Origin: CF-46 sp963760735
Lineage (GTDB): Bacteria; Chloroflexota; Limnocylindria; Limnocylindrales; CSP1-4
Direction of reading: 5' to 3'
Length of the DNA stretch: 64,000 nucleotides
NCBI GenBank assembly: GCA_963760735.1
Contig: CAVXEB010000007.1
Coordinates: 558,001-622,000 of the forward strand
Below, one piece after another: positions 9,041-17,557 of this stretch (the first letter of the stretch is position 1; the number at the start of each line of letters is the position of its first letter). The translations under genes and the position numbers were made by a program. A model generated the notes under the pieces. The model was given only the letters and a program-made list of their open reading frames with translations. It was not told where the DNA came from and ran no database searches.

Positions 9041-9808
9041 GTGCGTCTCCAGGACAAGGTCACGATCATCACCGGGGCCGGCGGCGGCATGGGCCGGACG
9101 GCCGCCCGGATGTTCGCCGCCGAAGGCGCCCGGGTCGTCTGCGTCGACGTGACCGAGGAGATGGCCGAATCGGCGGCCGCCGAGGTCCGGGCGGCGGGCG
9201 GCGAGGCGACCGCGGTCGCCGCGGACGTGTCGCAGGAGGACCAGGCCAAGCGGATGGTCGATCACACGGTCGCGACGTACGGCCGGGTCGACGCCCTGTA
9301 CAACAACGCCGGGATCATGCCCGCCGCGGACCACTCGGTTGTCGACACGGACGTCGCGACGTGGGACAAGGTCATGGCCGTCAACGTCCGCGGCGTGTAC
9401 CTCGGCTGCAAGTTCGCCATCCCGAAGATGGTCGAGCAAGGCTCCGGCTCCGTGATCAACGTCGCGTCGTTCGTGGCGATCCTCGGCTGCTCCGTGCCCC
9501 AGGACGCCTACACGGCGTCGAAGGGCGCCGTCCTCGCGCTGACGAAGAGCCTCGCGGTCCAGTTCGCGCCGCAGGGCGTCCGGACGAACTCGATCTCGCC
9601 CGGGCCGATCGAGACGCCGCTCCTCTTGGACTGGCTCGTGAAGGACGAGGAGGCGAAGCGGATCCGCCTGGCCCGGAACCCGACCGGCCGCTTCGGCAAG
9701 CCCGAGGAGATCGTTCATGTCGCGCTGTACCTCGCGTCGGACGAGAGCCGCTGGACGAACGGGGCGAACCTCGTGATCGACGGCGGCATCACCGTCAACT
9801 ACTTCTGA
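9041..9808 (+). CDS. short-chain dehydrogenase/reductase
   Basis: 255 residues, a classical SDR. The cofactor motif TGAGGGMG is at about residue 12, the structural NNAG at about 90, the catalytic Ser in NVASF at about 143, and Tyr/Lys in YTASK about 157-161. An Asp follows strand 2 (VVCVDVT), which favours NAD(H) over NADP(H). Substrate is unknown; the C-terminal TNGANLVIDGG is general to the family. GTG 9041 is chosen because a good ribosome site (GAGGGAGG) lies 8 bases before it and homology starts there. The glucokinase gene follows after 10 bases, so they may be co-transcribed. Confidence 0.9.
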   Translation: MRLQDKVTIITGAGGGMGRTAARMFAAEGARVVCVDVTEEMAESAAAEVRAAGGEATAVAADVSQEDQAKRMVDHTVATYGRVDALYNNAGIMPAADHSVVDTDVATWDKVMAVNVRGVYLGCKFAIPKMVEQGSGSVINVASFVAILGCSVPQDAYTASKGAVLALTKSLAVQFAPQGVRTNSISPGPIETPLLLDWLVKDEEAKRIRLARNPTGRFGKPEEIVHVALYLASDESRWTNGANLVIDGGITVNYF

Positions 9809-9818
9809 GGCCGGCCGG

Positions 9819-10631
9819 ATGGACGCGCCATCGACCAACCGGATCGCCGTGGGGGTTGACGTCGGCGGAAGTGGGATCAAGGCCGCCGTCGTGGACCTCG
9901 ATCGAGGTCTGCTGGCGGGACCCCGCCTGCGGGTCGCGACCCCCCAGCCGTCGACGCCGGACGTCGTCGTCCCGGTCATCATCCGGACCGTTCGTCGGGC
10001 CCTCGTCGAGATGGGCGTCATCGCCGGCCGCAATGCGGTGGTTCGCTTCCCCGTTGGCGTCGGGATGCCCTCGGTGGTCATCGACGGCGTCACGAAGACC
10101 GCTGCGAACATCGACCCCGGTTGGGTCGATTTCGACCTCGGCTCGCGGCTCCGCGACGTGTTCGCGGGGACCGTTGTCGTCCTCAACGACGCGGATGCCG
10201 CCGGTCTCGCCGAGATGCGATTCGGGGCCGGCGCCGGCGAGCGCGGCGTCGTGTTCGTCCTGACCCTCGGGACCGGCCTCGGGTCCGGCCTGTTCAACGA
10301 CGGCGTGCTCGTCCCGAACACGGAGCTCGGCCACATGGAGATCCGCGGCCGGGACGCCGAAAAGCGGTCGGCCGCCGTCGCCCGGACCAGGCGGGGCCTG
10401 TCGTGGAAGGCCTGGGCGACCGACCTCGACGAGCATCTCCACGCGATCGATCGGCTGTTCTGGCCGAACCTGATCATCCTCGGTGGTGGCGTGAGCAAGA
10501 ACGCCGACAAGTTCATCCCACGCCTGACGGTCCGGCCGCACGTCGTGCCGGCGACGCTTCGCAACGACGCCGGGATCGTCGGTGCCGCGCTGGCCGCGGG
10601 GGAGCACTACGTCGAGGGTGGGGTGACCTGA
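9819..10631 (+). CDS. ppgK: polyphosphate glucokinase (ROK family)
   Basis: 270 residues, close to the usual size. It phosphorylates glucose to glucose 6-phosphate using inorganic polyphosphate, often also ATP. Visible are the phosphate-1 motif VGVDVGGSGIKAA near the N-terminus, the sugar-binding NDADAAGLAEM, the phosphate-2 motif LTLGTGLGSGLF and the PpgK-type PNTELGHMEIRGR. ROK members with PNTELGH and no zinc-binding CxCGxxGC motif are the polyphosphate-dependent branch. It follows the SDR gene at 10 bases and converges on a lipoprotein gene ending 10 bases after it. Confidence 0.92.
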   Translation: MDAPSTNRIAVGVDVGGSGIKAAVVDLDRGLLAGPRLRVATPQPSTPDVVVPVIIRTVRRALVEMGVIAGRNAVVRFPVGVGMPSVVIDGVTKTAANIDPGWVDFDLGSRLRDVFAGTVVVLNDADAAGLAEMRFGAGAGERGVVFVLTLGTGLGSGLFNDGVLVPNTELGHMEIRGRDAEKRSAAVARTRRGLSWKAWATDLDEHLHAIDRLFWPNLIILGGGVSKNADKFIPRLTVRPHVVPATLRNDAGIVGAALAAGEHYVEGGVT

Positions 10632-10641
10632 GCCCCGGGCG

Positions 10642-11295
10642 TCAACTCGGACGAGGTTCGGGTGGCTCGCCGCAGACCCAACGGAGATAGCCGGAGCGGG
10701 GCTGCTGCGTGACCTGGGGCGGATGCTCCGGATCGACGACTTCGCTCACCACGAACGCCGCGACGCCCGAGCGATGGTCCGGGTCGGCCTGGACGAGCCG
10801 CCGGTCGCCCGCGTTGCCGAACGTCGAGACATCGCCATTGGCGCTGGTGGCCTCGATCTCGAGCCGTGGCGGATCGATGAAGATGTTGCCGGCGACCTGC
10901 GGTCCGCCTCCGACCGACGTCGGGAGGCCGTCGACCTCGGTAACGGCCGATCGATCGGGCGACCAGACACACCAGGCCGTCCCCTCGACCGCCACGGCGG
11001 CTGGCGCGGTCAGGCACAGCCGGAACCGGCCCGGCCCGGAGTCCGCCGTGTCGACCAGGTCGCCGCCGCCCTTCGGTGGCGCATCGGCCGGGCCGGGCGC
11101 CTGCCCGATCGTGCACGTCGAGGGATCGATCGCCGCATCGGTCGATGCCGCCGGGGTCACCTCCTGGCTCGGCCCGGACGGCCCGGTTGAGGCGGCCGGC
11201 GGCTGCGAGCCATCCAGGCCGGAGCATCCGATCACCACGAGGGCGAGCCCTGCGATCGAGGCGAGGACGGCAGGCGCGCGATTGGGCCGCTTCAC
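10642..11295 (-). CDS. putative secreted lipoprotein, unknown function
   Basis: 217 residues from GTG 11295. The N-terminus is a lipoprotein signal: basic start (VKRPNR), hydrophobic stretch (VLASIAGLALVV) and lipobox VIGC, with Cys at about residue 24. A Ser/Pro/Thr/Ala-rich linker follows, then a compact domain with two or three Cys (STCTIG, FRLCL, AWCVW, RWVCG) that may form disulfides outside the membrane. I do not recognise the domain. The frame is open further upstream, but only the lipobox start makes sense. It stands alone between convergent ppgK and the divergent aldehyde dehydrogenase gene. Confidence 0.7.
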   Translation of the reverse strand: MKRPNRAPAVLASIAGLALVVIGCSGLDGSQPPAASTGPSGPSQEVTPAASTDAAIDPSTCTIGQAPGPADAPPKGGGDLVDTADSGPGRFRLCLTAPAAVAVEGTAWCVWSPDRSAVTEVDGLPTSVGGGPQVAGNIFIDPPRLEIEATSANGDVSTFGNAGDRRLVQADPDHRSGVAAFVVSEVVDPEHPPQVTQQPRSGYLRWVCGEPPEPRPS

Positions 11296-11404
11296 GCATC
11301 CGAGACGCCTCCGATCGCGGGTCCGTGACGGCGAGCGGCGTACCATCTGGCGCACGAGCAGCGGCCGTCCGCCGCACCCACCACACTCCGAGGAACCCCG
11401 ACCG

Positions 11405-12898
11405 ATGACGACCGAACAACAGACCCCGGGCGGGACCGCGACCGACGGGCCGACGACCGCCCGGATGGTCATCGGCGGCGAGTCCGTCGATGCGGCCGAC
11501 GGCCAGACGTTCGACGTCGTCAATCCGGCCAACGGCGCCACCGTCGCGACGGCGCCGATGGGCGGTCGCGAGGACGTCGACCGGGCCGTGGCCGCCGCCC
11601 GGAGGGCATTCGAGGATCGGAAGGGCTGGCCGAGCTGGGCCGCCGGCAAGCGCGGCCGGTCCCTGTCCAGGCTCGCGGACCTGATCAAGAAGAACAGCGA
11701 GGAGCTCGCCTGGCTGGAGAGCCGGAACGTCGGCAAGCCGATCGGCGGCGCGCGTGGCGAGGTGATCGGGGCGAGCCTCGTCTTCGACTACTACGCGGGA
11801 GCCGCGAACAAGGTCTTCGGCCAGACGATCCCGGTGTCGAAGCCCGGCCTGGACCTGACCCTCCGCGAGCCGATCGGCGTCGTCGGGCTGATCGTGCCGT
11901 GGAACTTCCCGCTGCTCATGGCCTCGTGGAAGGTGGCACCCGCGCTGGCGGCCGGCAACACCGCGATCCTGAAGCCCGCCTCGTACTCGCCGCTGACGGC
12001 GATCCGGCTCGGCGAGCTCGCCCTGGAGGCCGGCATCCCGGCCGGAGTCCTCAATGTCGTCACCGGGCCGGGCGGCACCGCCGGCGCATCGATCGCGGCG
12101 CACCCGGGGATCGGCAAGGTCGCCTTCACCGGCGAGACGACGACCGGCCAGGAGATCATGCGGCTGGCCTCGGGCAACGTGAAGAAGATCAGCCTCGAGC
12201 TCGGCGGCAAGAGCCCGAACATCGTGTTCGCCGACGCCGACCTCGAGAAGTTCGCCCGCGAGTCGCCGTATTCGGTCTTCGACAACTGCGGCCAGGACTG
12301 CTGTGCCCGGAGCCGGATCCTCGTCGAGCGGTCGGTCCACGATCAGGTGGTGGAGCAGTTCGCGGCGGCGACGCGGAACGTGAAGGTCGGCGACCCTGCC
12401 GACGACGCGACCGAGGTCGGGACCCTCGTGAGCTTCAGGCAGCGCGACCGGGTCACGGACTACATCGAGATCGGGCTGAGCGAAGGCGCGACGATCGTCG
12501 TCGGCGGCGAGGCCCCGGACGATCCGGCGCTGGCCGGCGGCGCGTACCTGATGCCGACGGTCTTCGACGGCGTCTCGAACGAGATGAGGATCGCGACCGA
12601 GGAGATCTTCGGACCGGTGGTCTCGATCATCCCGTTCGACACCGAGGAGGAGGCGCTCCGCCTCGCGAACGCGACGCCGTACGGCCTGTCCGGCTCGATC
12701 TGGAGCCGCGACATCGGCAAGGCGCTGCGCGCGGCGAAGGCCCTCCAGTCGGGCGTCATCTCGGTCAACTCGAACAGCTCGGTCCACACCGAGGCGCCGT
12801 TCGGCGGGTACAAGATGTCGGGCATCGGCCGCGAGCTCGGGATGTCCGCGCTGGACCTGTACACGGAGACGAAGAACGTCTTCATCGACCTCACCTGA
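11405..12898 (+). CDS. NAD(P)-dependent aldehyde dehydrogenase
   Basis: 497 residues, full length for the family. It oxidises an aldehyde to the acid. The Rossmann segment GVVGLIVPWNFPLLM is at about 157-171, KPASYSP at 190, the general-base Glu in LELGGKSP at 265 and the nucleophile Cys at 299 in GQDCCARSR. The residue after the catalytic pair is Arg where most relatives have Gly (CCAGSR). The C-terminal PFGGYKMSGIGRELG is characteristic of betaine/aminobutyraldehyde-type enzymes, but the substrate is not certain. ATG 11405 has GAGGA about 9 bases upstream; a TACCAT box at 11341 may be its -10 element. Confidence 0.92.
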   Translation: MTTEQQTPGGTATDGPTTARMVIGGESVDAADGQTFDVVNPANGATVATAPMGGREDVDRAVAAARRAFEDRKGWPSWAAGKRGRSLSRLADLIKKNSEELAWLESRNVGKPIGGARGEVIGASLVFDYYAGAANKVFGQTIPVSKPGLDLTLREPIGVVGLIVPWNFPLLMASWKVAPALAAGNTAILKPASYSPLTAIRLGELALEAGIPAGVLNVVTGPGGTAGASIAAHPGIGKVAFTGETTTGQEIMRLASGNVKKISLELGGKSPNIVFADADLEKFARESPYSVFDNCGQDCCARSRILVERSVHDQVVEQFAAATRNVKVGDPADDATEVGTLVSFRQRDRVTDYIEIGLSEGATIVVGGEAPDDPALAGGAYLMPTVFDGVSNEMRIATEEIFGPVVSIIPFDTEEEALRLANATPYGLSGSIWSRDIGKALRAAKALQSGVISVNSNSSVHTEAPFGGYKMSGIGRELGMSALDLYTETKNVFIDLT

Positions 12899-12944
12899 CG
12901 GGTTCGCTGCCCGGGCGCGGGTCTCTCGCGGGCGCGGCTGGCAG

Positions 12945-13280
12945 GTGTCGCTGGTCGTTCCGCCACTGGCCCTCGCCGCGGTGATCGGGCTCGCCGTCAC
13001 CGGTCGAGATCGCCCGGCCTCGCCGGTGGTCGCCGACGCGGCGCCGAGGAACGTGGTGCCCGCTCCGTCGCCGACGCCCGGGGTCGCTCCGAACACCGAG
13101 GCCGCCGCCGTCCCGGTCGCGACGCCGCTGCGAGTCCTCGTCAACGGGGAGTACCGAAACCGGTTCACGGTCGGTGAGCCGATGACGGCCCGGGTGGAGC
13201 CGGCCCGCCGCAAGCCCAGCCGGCCGAGCTTCCGGGTCGGCGGCCCGGCCAACGATCGCGTCGACCCCGACACCCGCTGA
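12945..13280 (+). CDS. small Pro/Ala-rich protein with N-terminal hydrophobic segment
   Basis: 111 residues, no family recognised. It starts with a hydrophobic stretch (LVVPPLALAAVIGLAV) that could be a membrane anchor, continues as a Pro/Ala/Val-rich linker and ends in a basic part (LVNGEYRNRFTVGEP, then ARRKPSRPSFRVGG). Third codon positions are strongly G/C, as in neighbouring real genes, which is the main support for coding. The start is uncertain: GTG 12945 is used, but the frame is open to about 12900. It lies 47 bases after the aldehyde dehydrogenase gene and could share its transcript. Confidence 0.45.
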   Translation: MSLVVPPLALAAVIGLAVTGRDRPASPVVADAAPRNVVPAPSPTPGVAPNTEAAAVPVATPLRVLVNGEYRNRFTVGEPMTARVEPARRKPSRPSFRVGGPANDRVDPDTR

Positions 13281-13484
13281 CGCGGCTCCGTCCGTGGCCC
13301 GGCCCGCGGACCGGTCCGTTCTCCTGCGCAGCACCCTCCAAACGGCGGCCGGCAATGACTCGCCAGCCGAAACCGAGTGGATCGGGCTCGTCCGACGTGG
13401 ATTGGCGCGGCCGTCGCCCGAACGCAGCCTGGACGGGGACCCGGGCGTCGCGTCTTGCGTCCGGTACATGACGAGGCCTTCGCG

Positions 13485-14144
13485 TCACAGCACGACGATG
13501 CCGCTCCGGCCCGGAGCCGTCCCCCGACGCAACGGACCAAGCAAGGCGCGCGAGTCGCGACTCAACCCGCTGAACGCGCTGGGCGCGGCTGCGAGGGCCC
13601 GTCGATTCCGCCGGGTGTCCGACACCAGCAGGATCACATGCTCGATCGCTCCGTCGCGCTGCTTGAGCGCAAGCCGTCGTTCGACAGCCTGGAGATCGTC
13701 GAGGGCAGTCTCGGCTTCCACGGCGATTCGCCATCCGTCCCCACGGATCAACGCATCCCATGCCCTCCTGTCGCCCTCGACGGGAAGCGGGACCTCGGTG
13801 CGCCAGTGGAGATCCGCAGCGACTTGCGACCGTAGGCGGCGGAGGAGCCGCTGCTGGCCGGCGTCGCGGATCGGGTCGCCGGCGACATAGGCCCGCAGCC
13901 GCAGCTCCAGTCCGACAGCAGCAGCCATCCCAGCCAACAAGCGCAGGTCAGGACTCTCCGTCGCCCCCGATATCGTTCGAGCGGCGGTCGAGCCGGCGAC
14001 GTGGCAGGCGGCCCCGATCGAGTCGAAGCTGAGTCCGGTCGCGAGCCGCGCGGTTCCGATCTCGAGGCGAACGCGGTGCAGGTCTTCGTCGATCCGACGG
14101 GCAGCTCGAGCGACGGGTCCTGATCGTGTAGCCATGTACGCCAT
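13485..14144 (-). CDS. helix-turn-helix protein with C-terminal nuclease-like domain
   Basis: 219 residues. The N-terminal third reads as an XRE-type helix-turn-helix (RLEIGTARLATGLSFDSIGAA followed by SPDLRLLAGMAAAVGLEL). The C-terminal half holds a conserved block (RAWDALIRG, WRIAVEAETALDDLQAVER, LALKQRDG, VILLVSDTRRNR) whose spaced Glu/Asp and Lys look like a PD-(D/E)XK core. The same architecture recurs in Actinomycetota and Chloroflexota proteins of unknown role. Start ATG 14144 or the in-frame ATG 14135; neither has a clear ribosome site. No partner gene is adjacent, so it is more likely a solitary regulator than a toxin-antitoxin half. Confidence 0.72.
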   Translation of the reverse strand: MAYMATRSGPVARAARRIDEDLHRVRLEIGTARLATGLSFDSIGAACHVAGSTAARTISGATESPDLRLLAGMAAAVGLELRLRAYVAGDPIRDAGQQRLLRRLRSQVAADLHWRTEVPLPVEGDRRAWDALIRGDGWRIAVEAETALDDLQAVERRLALKQRDGAIEHVILLVSDTRRNRRALAAAPSAFSGLSRDSRALLGPLRRGTAPGRSGIVVL

Positions 14145-14441
14145 CGTGGTCGAGACACGTTGCCCAGCGGTTGGCTGCGACTTCACGCATCGTCGGCACA
14201 CCGTCGTGTCATTGCGAGGTCAACCCGCTACCGCTCGAGCATCCAGCGCCTGATCCGGCGACCGAGAACCAATGAGATCGGTCCATCAGCCCGCCCAGGG
14301 CATCATTCGCCGTCCAACCCTGCGTGGGACGCGCCAAGCGACGGCCGACGGCATCGCCAATTGTCATATCGGGCGTCCGGCGCATCAGCGGGGACCGAAG
14401 AAGTCGAAGAAGCCGCCGGATGCGACGGCAGGGCGACGCGC
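14145..14441. other. intergenic stretch without recognisable gene
   Basis: About 300 bases between two minus-strand genes. Both strands have short open frames, but they are Arg/Ser/Pro-rich and their third positions are not G/C-enriched as in the real genes here. I see no tRNA, terminator or repeat. It must contain the 3' flank of the Nudix operon and the promoter of the helix-turn-helix gene, for which I find no TANNNT box at leaderless distance. Confidence 0.4.
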
Positions 14442-15113
14442 TTACTCGTCCCAGTGCCGGTCGGCCGGGTGGATGTCCGGGCGGCGGCGATGGAGCCAGT
14501 CACGGATCGCCCAGTACGACGTCTTGAAGGCGATCCCCGGCCAGGGAATGGCCTCCGGTAGGAACGACTGGATCTCGAGGGCCTCCGGGTTCAGGCGCGG
14601 GGTCCCGCCGACGACCCGGGCCTCGAACGCGAGCACCACCACGGCGGCCTCGAGCCGCGAGTAGAGCCCCACGATCTCGCCCGGCTCGACGATCAGGCCG
14701 GTCTCCTCGAGCGTCTCGCGGACGGCCGCCTCGCCGACGGTCTCGTCGACCTCGAGGAACCCGCCGGGCTGGGCCCACCAGCCGCGACCGGGATCGATGC
14801 CCCGGCGGAGGAGGACGATCTCGCCGGCGTCGGTGACCGGGATCGTCGTCACGACCAGGCGAGGGTTGACGTAGGCGATGTGGCCACAGGCGGGGCAGCC
14901 GAGCCGGTCGCGGTCCTCGCCCTCGATCGGGCCGAAGGTCAGCTCCGTCCCACACCGGGAGCAGTAGTTGAGCATCCCCGCCATCCATGACGGGATGCCG
15001 CCGCCGGACGGGATGCTCGTCGATCGGGCATCCGGACCCCGGCCGAACGCGTCGAGCAGCTCGCCCGCCTCGTCGGGCAGTCCGCCGAACGACGAGCCGT
15101 CGGACATGATCAT
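14442..15113 (-). CDS. Nudix hydrolase with N-terminal zinc ribbon
   Basis: 223 residues. A zinc ribbon (CSRCGTEL, then CPACGH, about residues 62-85) precedes a Nudix domain whose box is complete: GG(F)LEVDETVGEAAVRETLEETGL, giving the GX5EX7REXXEEXG pattern. This arrangement is shared with NADH pyrophosphatase-like enzymes (NudC group) that split nucleotide diphosphates such as NADH or ADP-ribose. The NudC-specific SQPWPFPxS motif is absent, so the substrate is open. ATG 15113 overlaps the stop of the upstream membrane protein gene (ATGA). A second ATG at 15107 is possible. Confidence 0.88.
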   Translation of the reverse strand: MIMSDGSSFGGLPDEAGELLDAFGRGPDARSTSIPSGGGIPSWMAGMLNYCSRCGTELTFGPIEGEDRDRLGCPACGHIAYVNPRLVVTTIPVTDAGEIVLLRRGIDPGRGWWAQPGGFLEVDETVGEAAVRETLEETGLIVEPGEIVGLYSRLEAAVVVLAFEARVVGGTPRLNPEALEIQSFLPEAIPWPGIAFKTSYWAIRDWLHRRRPDIHPADRHWDE

Positions 15114-15571
15114 GCGAGCAGAACCGCGATTGACGCGGCCACCAGCGCTGCCAGTCCGACGATGCTGACGACGACCCAGGCGAGCCGGAAGAGGCCCTTC
15201 GACCGGTCGACCGGCATCCACGCCCAGGCGGACCGCCAGATCCGGACGACAGCGTCCGCGGTCGTGATGACGAGCAGCGGCGCGGCGATCAGGACGCACA
15301 GCTTGACCAGCGGGCTGCCGAGGGGCGTGCCGAGCTCGAGTGCGGTGATGGCGATCGCGCCGAGGATGAGGACCGGGACCGACAGCAGGACGTAGTGCTT
15401 CTGGAGCGGCGTGGGGGCGGTCTCCGGGACCGAGCGCGGCGGGAGGCCCTGGAGGCTCGGCGGGAGCGTCGTCACCGGGGAGATGGGCCGAGCAGGCCGC
15501 GCCCCGCCGGCCACGCCGACGGCCTGGCGGTCGAGGACCGGCATCCCCTGCTCCCAGCGCTCGTCGTCCAT
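15110..15571 (-). CDS. small membrane protein, three predicted helices
   Basis: 153 residues of unknown function. The first 55 residues are polar and Pro-rich. Three hydrophobic helices follow: VLLSVPVLILGAIAITALEL, LCVLIAAPLLVITTADAV and AWVVVSIVGLAALVAASIAV. Nothing suggests an enzyme. It is the first gene of a two-gene unit with the Nudix hydrolase, joined by an ATGA overlap. A TACACT box lies 9 bases before the ATG, so the transcript probably starts at or within a few bases of the start codon. Confidence 0.75.
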   Translation of the reverse strand: MDDERWEQGMPVLDRQAVGVAGGARPARPISPVTTLPPSLQGLPPRSVPETAPTPLQKHYVLLSVPVLILGAIAITALELGTPLGSPLVKLCVLIAAPLLVITTADAVVRIWRSAWAWMPVDRSKGLFRLAWVVVSIVGLAALVAASIAVLLA

Positions 15572-15580
15572 CAGGCGCCG

Positions 15581-15586
15581 AGTGTA
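15581..15586 (-). promoter_or_regulatory. -10 box (TACACT) of the membrane protein-Nudix operon
   Basis: TACACT on the minus strand ends 9 bases before ATG 15571. The same hexamer serves the GrpB-like gene (17540) and the rrf2 promoter. Confidence 0.45.
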
Positions 15587-15642
15587 CGACCGCCGTGGAA
15601 AGAGCCTTCGGCATGGCTTGCGCCCCCTGCCAGACTGCCGCC

Positions 15643-16392
15643 ATGGACAAGCGCAGCAGATACGCCGACGTCAACGGGATCCGGATGTATCACGAGACCG
15701 TCGGAGACGGTCCTCCGCCCCTCGTCCTCCACGGCGGGACGTGCACGATCGACCTCCCGGGGATGGAGATCCCGTTCTTCGCGAGCGAATTCGAGGTCAT
15801 CGCCCCCGAACAGGTCGGGCATGGCCGGACCGAGGATCGACCGGACCGGGACCTTCACTACCACGACATGGCCGAGGACACCGTCGAGCTCCTCAGCCAG
15901 CTGGACGTCGGTCCGGTCTCCGTGTTCGGGTTCAGCGACGGCGGGATCATCGGGCTCGACCTGGCAATCCACCATCCGGAGCTCGTGACGAAGCTCGTGC
16001 TGACAGGGACGAACTTTCGCACCGACGGACTCGGTCCAGGCACGGGCGAATGGCTCGCGACGGTCAAACCCGAGGAGTGGCCGGAGTCGTTCCGACTCGA
16101 ATACGCGCGACTCTCGCCGGACGGGGCCGATCATTGGCCGGTCGTGCCCGAGCGACTGAAGCGGATGTGGGCGAGTGAGCCGAACTACACCGACGAGGAG
16201 ATGGCCGGCATCGGCGCGCCCACGCTGGTCATCGCCGGAGACCGCGACGCGATCACTCCGGAGCACGCCGTCGCGACGTACCGACTGATCCCCGACTCGC
16301 AGCTCTGCATCGTCCCGCACGCGGGGCACGGCGCGATGGCCCGCGAGCAGGTCCTCGCGTTCCTCAACGAGCCGGCTGCGGTCGTCGCCTGA
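15643..16392 (+). CDS. alpha/beta-fold hydrolase
   Basis: 249 residues from ATG 15643. The oxyanion-hole motif LHGGTC is at about 28-33, the nucleophile elbow GFSDGG (Ser about 96), the acid Asp in IAGDRDAITP at about 205 and the catalytic His in PHAGHGAM at about 229. The fold and triad are complete. The family covers esterases, lactonases and C-C bond hydrolases, and the sequence does not decide between them. The frame is open 48 bases further upstream (GTG/ATG at 15595), but that part has no homology. It is transcribed divergently from the 15571 gene and converges on purE. Confidence 0.88.
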   Translation: MDKRSRYADVNGIRMYHETVGDGPPPLVLHGGTCTIDLPGMEIPFFASEFEVIAPEQVGHGRTEDRPDRDLHYHDMAEDTVELLSQLDVGPVSVFGFSDGGIIGLDLAIHHPELVTKLVLTGTNFRTDGLGPGTGEWLATVKPEEWPESFRLEYARLSPDGADHWPVVPERLKRMWASEPNYTDEEMAGIGAPTLVIAGDRDAITPEHAVATYRLIPDSQLCIVPHAGHGAMAREQVLAFLNEPAAVVA

Positions 16393-16406
16393 CCCCGGCC
16401 CCGAGG

Positions 16407-16910
16407 CTACAGGCCCTCGTTCGCGGGATCCGCCGCGATCGATGCCGCCTGGGCGGCGCGTCGCGCCGCGAGCCGTTCCCGGAGGGCCGGATCCGACACC
16501 GCGAGGATCGCGGCGGCCAGGAGACCGGCGTTCTCGCCGTTGCCGACGCCGACCGTCGCGACCGGCACGCCCTTCGGCATCTGGACGATCGCGAGGAGTG
16601 CGTCGAGACCGTCCGACACACCGCCCGGCATCGGCACCCCGATCACCGGCAGCGTCGTCTGCGACGCGACGACGCCCGGGAGATGCGCGGCCAGCCCGGC
16701 GATCGCGATCACGACGCCGATCCGCCGCTCCTCGGCCGAGGCGATCCACGAGGCCAGCAGGTCCGGCGCGCGGTGGGCCGAGATCACCCTCGTCTCGGAC
16801 CCGACGCCGAGCTCGTCGAGGACGGCAGCAGCCTTCTCTGCCGCGGCGATGTCGCTTCGGCTCCCGACGACGATCCCGACCCGGTTCGACGGTTCCACGT
16901 GTTCCTCCAT
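16407..16910 (-). CDS. purE: N5-carboxyaminoimidazole ribonucleotide mutase
   Basis: 167 residues at most. It isomerises N5-CAIR to CAIR in purine synthesis, as an octamer in the cytosol. Signatures are GIVVGSRSD near the N-terminus (substrate Ser/Asp), SAHRAPD at about 45, GLAAHLPGVVASQTTLPVIG at about 71 and LLAIVQMPKGVPVATV at about 104. ATG 16910 is used; however, a GGAGGA ribosome site overlaps this ATG and would serve the in-frame GTG at 16898, which may be the true start. It follows the GrpB-like gene after 9 bases. purK is not in the window. Confidence 0.92.
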   Translation of the reverse strand: MEEHVEPSNRVGIVVGSRSDIAAAEKAAAVLDELGVGSETRVISAHRAPDLLASWIASAEERRIGVVIAIAGLAAHLPGVVASQTTLPVIGVPMPGGVSDGLDALLAIVQMPKGVPVATVGVGNGENAGLLAAAILAVSDPALRERLAARRAAQAASIAADPANEGL

Positions 16911-16919
16911 GACAGGCGA

Positions 16920-17540
16920 TCAGCGATCCGGGGCGCCGGCGGGCGCGCCCGCCTCGCCGACCGGGCCGCCCTGGACGTTGACCGGCCGCGGAATCCCGAG
17001 CCGGTCGAAGACCTCGAGAATCCAGTCGCCCTTTTCGGCCTGGTAGCGGACCGCGTCGACCGGGCCGCCGTCGGGTCCGGCGATGTCGGACTTGACCCGC
17101 GCGTAGCCGTCGCGGAGCTCAGGGTCCTCGCGAAGAGCGTCCCGGAATCGGAGGTCCTTGTCGAGGTCGGCGGTGCCGTGCGGCTGGACGTGGAAGTGGA
17201 TCCGGTGCTCCTCGCCGTCGACGACGATCGACCCGACGAGCATCGGGCGGGTCGGCGGCCACGGAGCGGGTCCCGGCTGCGGCCCGAAGCCGAGGCCGTA
17301 CAGATCGGTCCTGATCGCCGGGATGTCGGCCGGGTCCACCTCGGTGCCGAGGTCGATGATCCCCTTGCCGGGCAGACCCGGGACCGCGGTGCTCCCGATG
17401 TGCTCGATCTCGAGCTCGGGTCGGACCGAGTGGACGATCTCGGTCACGCGCGCCGCCGCGATCTCGTACTGGGGATCCCACGGACGGACGCTCGCGGCGC
17501 GGCGCTCGTACGGACCGATGGGCGTCGGGGTCGTGGGCAC
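16920..17540 (-). CDS. GrpB/UPF0157 family nucleotidyltransferase-fold protein
   Basis: 206 residues. The hallmark is IEHIGSTAVPGLPGKGIIDLG at about 43-63, with Asp residues of a minimal nucleotidyltransferase core, then HRIHFHVQPHGTADLDKDLRFRD (split here for length) and a C-terminal YARVKSD. The family is fused to dephospho-CoA kinase in some Actinomycetota, but its reaction is unproven. The start is GTG 17540, only 7 bases after a TACACT box on the minus strand, so it is likely leaderless. This box shares its central TA with the promoter of the divergent methyltransferase gene. purE follows. Confidence 0.85.
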   Translation of the reverse strand: MPTTPTPIGPYERRAASVRPWDPQYEIAAARVTEIVHSVRPELEIEHIGSTAVPGLPGKGIIDLGTEVDPADIPAIRTDLYGLGFGPQPGPAPWPPTRPMLVGSIVVDGEEHRIHFHVQPHGTADLDKDLRFRDALREDPELRDGYARVKSDIAGPDGGPVDAVRYQAEKGDWILEVFDRLGIPRPVNVQGGPVGEAGAPAGAPDR

Positions 17541-17547
17541 GGGACGA

Positions 17548-17557
17548 AGTGTAGAGT
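17548..17557. promoter_or_regulatory. overlapping bidirectional -10 elements
   Basis: The ten bases AGTGTAGAGT read as TAGAGT on the plus strand (17552-17557, 9 bases before ATG 17567) and TACACT on the minus strand (17553-17548, 7 bases before GTG 17540). The two hexamers share the TA at 17552-17553. Both distances fit leaderless transcripts. No convincing -35 hexamer is visible for either. Confidence 0.6.

Noticed and set aside
13281..13484. tRNA or small RNA in the gap after the small Pro-rich gene
   Set aside because: No cloverleaf or GTTCRA arm; no terminator-like hairpin with a T-run.
10607..13540. Minus-strand open frame of 977 codons across ppgK, the lipoprotein and aldehyde dehydrogenase
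   Set aside because: It is antisense to well-supported genes and has no recognisable domain; absence of stops is due to high GC.
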